Shown piece by piece: positions 59,501 to 64,000 of a stretch of DNA of 64,000 bases. The translations under genes and the position numbers were made by a program. The stretch comes from Novosphingobium acidiphilum DSM 19966 (GTDB lineage Bacteria; Pseudomonadota; Alphaproteobacteria; Sphingomonadales; Sphingomonadaceae), in contig NZ_AUBA01000008.1 of assembly GCF_000429005.1 (NCBI RefSeq), positions 62,001 to 126,000 of the forward strand. Reading direction: 5' to 3'. Positions within the stretch are counted from its first letter, which is position 1; every line of letters begins with the position of its first letter. Under the pieces are notes generated by a model. The model did not search any database. It saw only the letters and a program-made list of their open reading frames with translations, and was not told where the DNA came from.

Positions 59501-61012
59501 TCAGTCATCGCCATAGGCGCTGTTGCCCAGTTCCTCGGGCGCCAGGTCGGAAAAGCGGGTGATGCGCGCTTCAAAGCGCAGGCGCACTTTGCCGGTGGAA
59601 CCGTGGCGTTGTTTGGCCACAATCAGTTCGGCCAGGCCATAGACACGTTCCATTGCCGCGGCCCAGGCGGCGTGTTCTTCGTGAATTTTGGATTCGTCGC
59701 CATCGACCGGTCGCTTGGGCTCGCGCGACTGCACATAGTAATCTTCGCGAAACACGAACCACACCATATCGGCGTCCTGCTCGATCGATCCGGATTCGCG
59801 CAAGTCCGACAGCATCGGGCGCTTGTCTTCGCGCTGTTCGACCGCGCGCGACAGCTGCGACAGCGCGATGACCGGCACCGACAGTTCCTTGGCGAGCGTT
59901 TTCAGGCCACGGCTGATTTCCGAAATTTCGTTGACGCGGTTGTCGGTGCGGCCCGTGCCCTGCAACAGCTGCAGGTAATCGACCACGATCAGGCCGATAT
60001 CGTGCCGCCGTTTCAGCCGCCGCGCGCGGGCGCGCAGCGCGCCGATCGTCAGCGCCGGGGTGTCATCGATAAACAGCGGCAGTTCGGCCAACCGCTGGCT
60101 GGCGAAAGACAGCTGCTGGAAATCCTCGCGGCTGATCCGCCCCATGCGCAACGCTTCGGAACTGATCCCCGACTGTTCGGCCAGAATACGCGTGGCGAGC
60201 TGGTCCGCGCTCATTTCCAGGCTGAAGAACGCGACCGCCGCGCCCACCGAATCCTTGACCGTAATGCCGTCGGCCAGATCGCGGCGCAGGCGATCGGCAG
60301 CGTTGAACGCGATATTGGTGACAAGGCTGGTCTTGCCCATGCCCGGCCGGCCGGCCAGGATGATCAGGTCGGATTCGTGCAGACCGCCGATCTTTTCGTT
60401 GACCGAAGTCAGCCCCGTGGTCTTGCCCGAAATATGCCCGCCCGACAGCAATGCCTTTTCGATCATTTCGAGCGAGGCGCGCGTGGCGGTGGCAAAACTT
60501 TGCGCTTCGCTGCCGGTCTGTGCGCCTTCGGCGACGGCATAGAGCGAGGATTCGGCTGCTTCGATCTGGGCCAGTGGCGAAACACTTTCGCTGGTGTCCA
60601 TTGCCTGTTCGACCAGCGTGCGGCCCACCGTGATCAATTCGCGCAGCAGCGCCAGATCGTAAATCTGTTGCGCCAGTTCGCGCGGCGCCAGCAGGCCCTG
60701 CCCGTCGGCGGTCAGGCGCGCCAGATAGGCGGTGCCGCCCAGTTCCTTCAGCCCATCGTCGGTTTCGAAATAGGGCTTGAGCGTGACCGGGGTTACAATC
60801 GCCTTGCGGTCGATCAGCGCGGCAATGCGCGAAAATACGCGGCCATGCACCGCGGCAAAGAAATGCTCTGCGGCAAGCGGGCAGGTCATTTCCTCAAGGA
60901 TGCGGTTGTCGATCAGCACCGCGCCCAGAAACGCGGCCTCTGCCTCGACATTGGCGGGCAGGGTGCGCGCGGGATCGGCTTCGCGCAACAGGATCGGGGC
61001 GGTGTTGGACAT
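59501..61012 (-). CDS. dnaB: Replicative DNA helicase DnaB
   Basis: The hexameric 5'-3' helicase of the replisome, 503 residues. An N-terminal domain (about 15-120) with PANVEAEAAFLGAVLIDNRILE, Walker A GRPGMGKTS (221-229), VDYLQLLQG (Walker B), SQLSRAVEQREDKRPMLSDLRESGSIEQDADMV and a C-terminal GSTGKVRLRFEARITRFSDLA. Its position about 33 kb right of oriC is near, not adjacent to, the origin. Promoter region 61013-61135 is divergent with UPF0262. Confidence 0.96.
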   Translation of the reverse strand: MSNTAPILLREADPARTLPANVEAEAAFLGAVLIDNRILEEMTCPLAAEHFFAAVHGRVFSRIAALIDRKAIVTPVTLKPYFETDDGLKELGGTAYLARLTADGQGLLAPRELAQQIYDLALLRELITVGRTLVEQAMDTSESVSPLAQIEAAESSLYAVAEGAQTGSEAQSFATATRASLEMIEKALLSGGHISGKTTGLTSVNEKIGGLHESDLIILAGRPGMGKTSLVTNIAFNAADRLRRDLADGITVKDSVGAAVAFFSLEMSADQLATRILAEQSGISSEALRMGRISREDFQQLSFASQRLAELPLFIDDTPALTIGALRARARRLKRRHDIGLIVVDYLQLLQGTGRTDNRVNEISEISRGLKTLAKELSVPVIALSQLSRAVEQREDKRPMLSDLRESGSIEQDADMVWFVFREDYYVQSREPKRPVDGDESKIHEEHAAWAAAMERVYGLAELIVAKQRHGSTGKVRLRFEARITRFSDLAPEELGNSAYGDD

Positions 61013-61135
61013 GCGCCCTTACTGCCCTGTTCATCCCGCACCGACAAGCCGACGGCGCGCGATCACCCTGTGGATAGCGGGCATGGCATATCGCACTTGC
61101 AGCATGGTTGACGCCTATGCCATCACGCGACTGTC

Positions 61136-61618
61136 ATGTCCGACCCGCGCATTGCCCATATCGAACTCGATGAAGCGACGATCATCTGGCGCAATGCCGA
61201 TATCGAGCAGGAACGGCGAATCGCGATCTTCGATCTGATCGAGGAAAACACCTTCAAACCGTTGCGCGCCTATGCCGCGGGGCACCACGGCCCCTATCGC
61301 CTGCGCCTTGCGGTCGACGACGGGCGGCTGTCGCTGATGGTGTTCGACGGTGATCAGCAGGCTTTGGAGACGCTGGTTCTTGGCCTTGGGCGGTTTCGTC
61401 GGCCGATTCGCGATTACTTCGCGATTTGCGAATCCTATTACCAGGCCATCCGCCGTGCGACCGCGCAGGAAATCGAAACCATCGACATGGCCCGGCGCGG
61501 GGTCCACAACGACGCAGCGACGATGCTTCTGGAACGGCTGGAGGGCAAGATCGAAACCGATTTTGCCACGGCGCGGCGGCTGTTCACACTGATCTGCGTG
61601 CTCCACATCAAGGGTTGA
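61136..61618 (+). CDS. UPF0262 family protein
   Basis: A 160-residue protein of the UPF0262 family, restricted to alphaproteobacteria. IAHIELDEATIIWRNADIEQERRIAIFDLIEENTFKP at the start, FVDDGRL-like AVDDGRLSLMVFD and RRPIRDYFAICESYYQAIR are typical, and HNDAATMLLERLEGKIETDFATARRLFTLICVLHIKG is the end. Function unknown. Followed by a GH25-like gene after 12 bp on the same strand. Confidence 0.88.
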   Translation: MSDPRIAHIELDEATIIWRNADIEQERRIAIFDLIEENTFKPLRAYAAGHHGPYRLRLAVDDGRLSLMVFDGDQQALETLVLGLGRFRRPIRDYFAICESYYQAIRRATAQEIETIDMARRGVHNDAATMLLERLEGKIETDFATARRLFTLICVLHIKG

Positions 61619-61630
61619 AGGAATGTCGAT

Positions 61631-62335
61631 GTGGTAAAGGCTGGGCTGAAACGCTGGCTGCTGGTCCCGGTTGCAGGTGTTGCGCTGGCGGCGCTGGCAC
61701 TGATGGCGTGGTATTGGGCAGGGCACTGGGTGCCCGATCGTGCGCGCTATCCGGTGCAGGGCCTGTGGCTTGATGCCGGCAACGGTCCGGTCGAATGGGC
61801 CACGTTGAAAACCAATGGCCCCGCAGGGCATGGCCCCGATTTTGTCTATCTGACCGCCAGCAGCGGTGCGGACATTCGCGACCCCGGCTTTGCCGCAGGG
61901 GCCGAGGCGGCACGCGCGGCCGGGCTGCAGGTCGGCGCGGTGCATGTCTATGATGTGTGTCTGCCCGCCGATGGCCAGGCCAGCAACTTTGTCACCACCG
62001 TGCCGCGCGACAAACACATGCTGCCGGCGGCGATTGCGATCGATCTCGATCCCAAGCGTTGCCCCGAACCGCCGGGCGAAGCATCGATCGACAGCGAACT
62101 GACCACCTTTCTGAACGAAATCGAACGTCATCTGGGTCGGCCGGTGGTGCTGATGCCTTCGGCCGAAATTGAGGCGCGGTATCACCTGGCCGCGCGGATC
62201 GACCGCAATGTCTGGGTTGCAGGTGATTATCGCGTGCCCGGCTATGTCAAACGGCCGTGGGTGCTGTGGACGGCGACGCATCGCCTGCATGTGGCGGGCG
62301 TGACCACGCCGGTGCGCTGGGTGGTGGTGCAATGA
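61631..62335 (+). CDS. GH25-like glycoside hydrolase, degenerate active site
   Basis: A 234-residue protein with one N-terminal membrane anchor (about 9-30), then a domain like GH25 lysozyme (N-acetylmuramidase). The expected DIS-type N-terminal motif reads GLWLDAGNGPVEW, and the usual D-x-E acid pair appears as IDLDP, with Asp in place of Glu. So a catalytic role is doubtful. GTG start at 61631. The stop overlaps cdd by ATGA. A peptidoglycan-binding role is an alternative. Confidence 0.6.
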   Translation: MVKAGLKRWLLVPVAGVALAALALMAWYWAGHWVPDRARYPVQGLWLDAGNGPVEWATLKTNGPAGHGPDFVYLTASSGADIRDPGFAAGAEAARAAGLQVGAVHVYDVCLPADGQASNFVTTVPRDKHMLPAAIAIDLDPKRCPEPPGEASIDSELTTFLNEIERHLGRPVVLMPSAEIEARYHLAARIDRNVWVAGDYRVPGYVKRPWVLWTATHRLHVAGVTTPVRWVVVQ

Positions 62336-62763
62336 GCGCCGCATCGATCGATCCGGCCGCGCTGGTTGGGGCTGCGCGCGGTGCCATGGCGCAAGCCTAT
62401 GCGCCCTATTCAAAGTTTCAGGTGGGCGCGGCCCTGGCGTTTGCCGATGGCACGCTGATTACCGGCAGCAATTTTGAAAACGCCAGCTATGGCCTGTCGC
62501 TTTGCGCCGAAACCGTGGCGGCAGCCAGCGCCAGCCAGCAGGGGCACCGCGGCGGATTGATCGCAGTGGCGGTGATCGGCGGGCCGGGGGGCATCGTGGA
62601 TGCGATCGTCACGCCGTGCGGGCGTTGCCGCCAGATCCTGCACGAACTGGCGGCACTGGGCGGCACCGATCCGTTGATAATCGCGACCGGCGCGCACGAA
62701 ACCGTGGAAATGCGGCTCAGCACGCTCTTGCCACTGGCGTTCGGCCCGGCCAGTCTGGGGTGA
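62332..62763 (+). CDS. cdd: Cytidine deaminase
   Basis: Zinc enzyme converting cytidine or deoxycytidine to uridine, 143 residues, the small tetrameric form. Zinc site: CAET (C58, catalytic E60), and PCGRC (C96, C99). YSKFQVGAAL and SNFENASYGLSLCAE are the family pattern. It is coupled to the upstream GH25-like gene by ATGA and lies 46 bp before dcd, another deoxycytidine-nucleotide gene. Confidence 0.93.
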   Translation: MSAASIDPAALVGAARGAMAQAYAPYSKFQVGAALAFADGTLITGSNFENASYGLSLCAETVAAASASQQGHRGGLIAVAVIGGPGGIVDAIVTPCGRCRQILHELAALGGTDPLIIATGAHETVEMRLSTLLPLAFGPASLG

Positions 62764-62809
62764 ATGACGCCGCGCCCTGATTGGCACCGACACAACAGAA
62801 AGTCACACT

Positions 62810-63364
62810 TTGTCCATCCTGTCCGACCGCTGGATCCGCGAAAACGCGCTGTCCCATGGCATGATCGAACCCTTTGTCGAAAGCCAGCGGCGCGATGGCT
62901 GTATCAGCTATGGCCTGTCGTCCTATGGCTATGACGCGCGTGTGGCGGATGATTTCAAGATTTTCACCAATGTCGATTCGGCGGTGGTGGACCCCAAGAA
63001 TTTCGACGCCAATTCGTTTGTGGATCGCAAGACCGATGTGTGCGTGATCCCGCCCAACAGCTTTGCCCTGGCGCGGACGGTTGAATATTTCCGCGTGCCG
63101 CGCGATGTGCTGGTGATCTGCCTGGGCAAATCGACGTATGCGCGCTGTGGAATCATCGTCAACGTCACCCCGCTCGAACCCGGTTGGGAGGGGCACGTGA
63201 CTTTGGAGTTTTCCAACACCACGCCACTGCCTGCCAAGATCTATGCCAACGAAGGCGCGTGCCAGTTCCTGTTTCTGAAAGGCAACGAACCGTGCGAAGT
63301 CAGCTATGCCGACCGTGCGGGCAAATACATGGGCCAGCGCGGGGTCACGCTGCCAAGGATTTGA
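62810..63364 (+). CDS. dcd: dCTP deaminase
   Basis: Converts dCTP to dUTP for thymidylate synthesis, 184 residues. Begins with TTG: SILSDRWIRENAL. The active-site segments are CLGKSTYARCGI, TPLEPGWEGHVTLEFSNTTPLPAKIYANEGACQ (catalytic Glu in LEF), and the C-terminus GKYMGQRGVTLPRI. It is in a logical neighbourhood with cdd for pyrimidine salvage. A weak AGAAAG precedes the TTG. Confidence 0.95.
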   Translation: MSILSDRWIRENALSHGMIEPFVESQRRDGCISYGLSSYGYDARVADDFKIFTNVDSAVVDPKNFDANSFVDRKTDVCVIPPNSFALARTVEYFRVPRDVLVICLGKSTYARCGIIVNVTPLEPGWEGHVTLEFSNTTPLPAKIYANEGACQFLFLKGNEPCEVSYADRAGKYMGQRGVTLPRI

Positions 63365-63424
63365 TTGCCCAACCCCGCGCGCTGCCTTAACCGTACGTTT
63401 AAACGACACGTACGGGGTGAGGAT

Positions 63425-64000
63425 ATGGCACGCATCTATGATCTGATCGTCTATGGCGCGACCGGGTATACCGGACGGCTGGTGGCGGAATATCTGGCAC
63501 ACACGCATGGCGCATCGGGCCTGACATGGGCGATGGCCGGGCGCAGCGAAGCGAAACTGGCGCACGTGCGCGATATGATCGGCGCGCCTGCCGATACGCC
63601 GCTGGTGATTGCCGACAGCGACGATCCGGCATCGCTGGCGGCGATGGCGCAGTCGGCGCATGTGGTGATCACGACCGTCGGACCTTATCAGCTGTATGGC
63701 ACCGACGTGCTGGCCGCGTGTGTCGAGGCGGGCACGCATTACGCCGACCTGTGTGGCGAACCGGTGTGGATGCGCCAGATGATCGACCGGTTCGATGCGC
63801 GGGCAAAGCAAACCGGGGCGCGCATCGCGTTCTCGTCGGGGTTTGATTCGATCCCGTTCGATCTGGGTGTGCTGTCGTTGCAGGCCGAAGCCATGGCCCG
63901 CTTTGGCAGCCCGGCGCCACGCGTCAAATGCCGCGTGCGCGCGATGCAGGGCGGGTTTTCGGGCGGCACCGCCTACAGCCTGAAGGCAACGCTGGCCGCG
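63425..64000 (+). CDS. Saccharopine-dehydrogenase-like (trans-acting enoyl reductase), partial
   Basis: The first 192 codons of a gene that runs past the window end. MARIYDLIVYGATGYTGRLVAEYLA is the dinucleotide-binding loop (GATGYTG, about 11-17), followed by MAGRSEAKLAHVR and VGPYQLYGTDVLAACVEAGTHYADLCGEPVW, as in saccharopine dehydrogenase-like oxidoreductases and trans-acting enoyl reductases (mycobacterial Rv2449c type). GFDSIPFDLGV follows. Substrate unknown. Confidence 0.85.
   Translation, partial: MARIYDLIVYGATGYTGRLVAEYLAHTHGASGLTWAMAGRSEAKLAHVRDMIGAPADTPLVIADSDDPASLAAMAQSAHVVITTVGPYQLYGTDVLAACVEAGTHYADLCGEPVWMRQMIDRFDARAKQTGARIAFSSGFDSIPFDLGVLSLQAEAMARFGSPAPRVKCRVRAMQGGFSGGTAYSLKATLAA

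Overview
The window is a high-GC, gene-dense stretch of chromosome from an alphaproteobacterium. It most likely belongs to the Sphingomonadales. The evidence is the gene set (RcdA/DUF1465, DUF1491, DUF2141, DUF6489, the order rpe-heparinase-purH, and helicase-S4-fdxA-carD) and the alphaproteobacterial origin neighbourhood. I see no tRNA, rRNA, CRISPR array, prophage or insertion sequence. About 70 protein genes are packed tightly, many with ATGA or TGATG overlaps. Species cannot be told from the sequence alone.

The most important landmark is a probable chromosomal replication origin. A 353-bp non-coding gap (26516-26868) separates a DUF299 kinase/phosphorylase regulator gene from hemE, which is the classic alphaproteobacterial oriC position. 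It holds several near-consensus DnaA boxes and an AT-rich patch beside hemE. Genes to its left (DUF299, maf, aroE, coaE, dnaQ, hpf, ptsN) run leftward. Genes to its right (hemE, hemJ, rho, mnmE, mnmG, rsmG, parA, parB) mostly run rightward. Four ParB-binding parS palindromes are visible: one directly after mnmE, two inside rsmG, and one about 13 kb to the left of the origin inside a 2-hydroxyacid dehydrogenase gene.

Layout: 0.2-6 kb has YdcH-like and RcdA-like small proteins, a metallo-beta-lactamase-fold hydrolase, nadA, an EamA exporter, an old yellow enzyme and a CitE-like lyase. 6-8.7 kb has lipB, a lipoprotein, an integral membrane protein and a PmtA-like methyltransferase. 8.8-14.3 kb has an MFS carrier and a predicted CDP-inositol lipid cassette: a CDP-alcohol phosphotransferase divergent from inositol-phosphate synthase, which is followed by an inositol-1-phosphate cytidylyltransferase-like gene. 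15-20 kb has rpe, heparinase II/III, purH and a frameshifted thioesterase. 20-26.5 kb is the left side of the origin and 27-39 kb the right side. 39-48.8 kb has two acyl-CoA dehydrogenases, an Lrp regulator with a divergent exporter, a free methionine-sulfoxide reductase, a PQQ-type sugar dehydrogenase, a DUF815 ATPase, tsaC and a GIN-domain lipoprotein. 48.9-53.7 kb has carD, fdxA, an S4 protein, a SUV3-like helicase and rpoZ. 54-58 kb is the translationally coupled sulfate activation operon cysD-cysNC-cysQ. 58-64 kb has a tiny His/Asp-rich lipoprotein, a LuxR-type regulator, dnaB, UPF0262, a GH25-like protein, cdd, dcd and the start of a saccharopine-dehydrogenase-like gene cut by the window end.

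The best candidate for something unusual is the 8-13.4 kb lipid region. Inositol-1-phosphate synthase, a CTP-dependent inositol-1-phosphate activator and a CDP-alcohol phosphotransferase together predict synthesis of CDP-inositol and its use as a head-group donor for inositol phospholipid or di-inositol phosphate. A leaky-looking terminator lies inside the operon. Other points for a second look are the distant parS site, a 22-nt inverted repeat upstream of lipB, a 49-codon leader-like ORF overlapping an exporter start, palindromes upstream of carD, and convergent genes that repeatedly share their stop codons on TTAA or CTAG.
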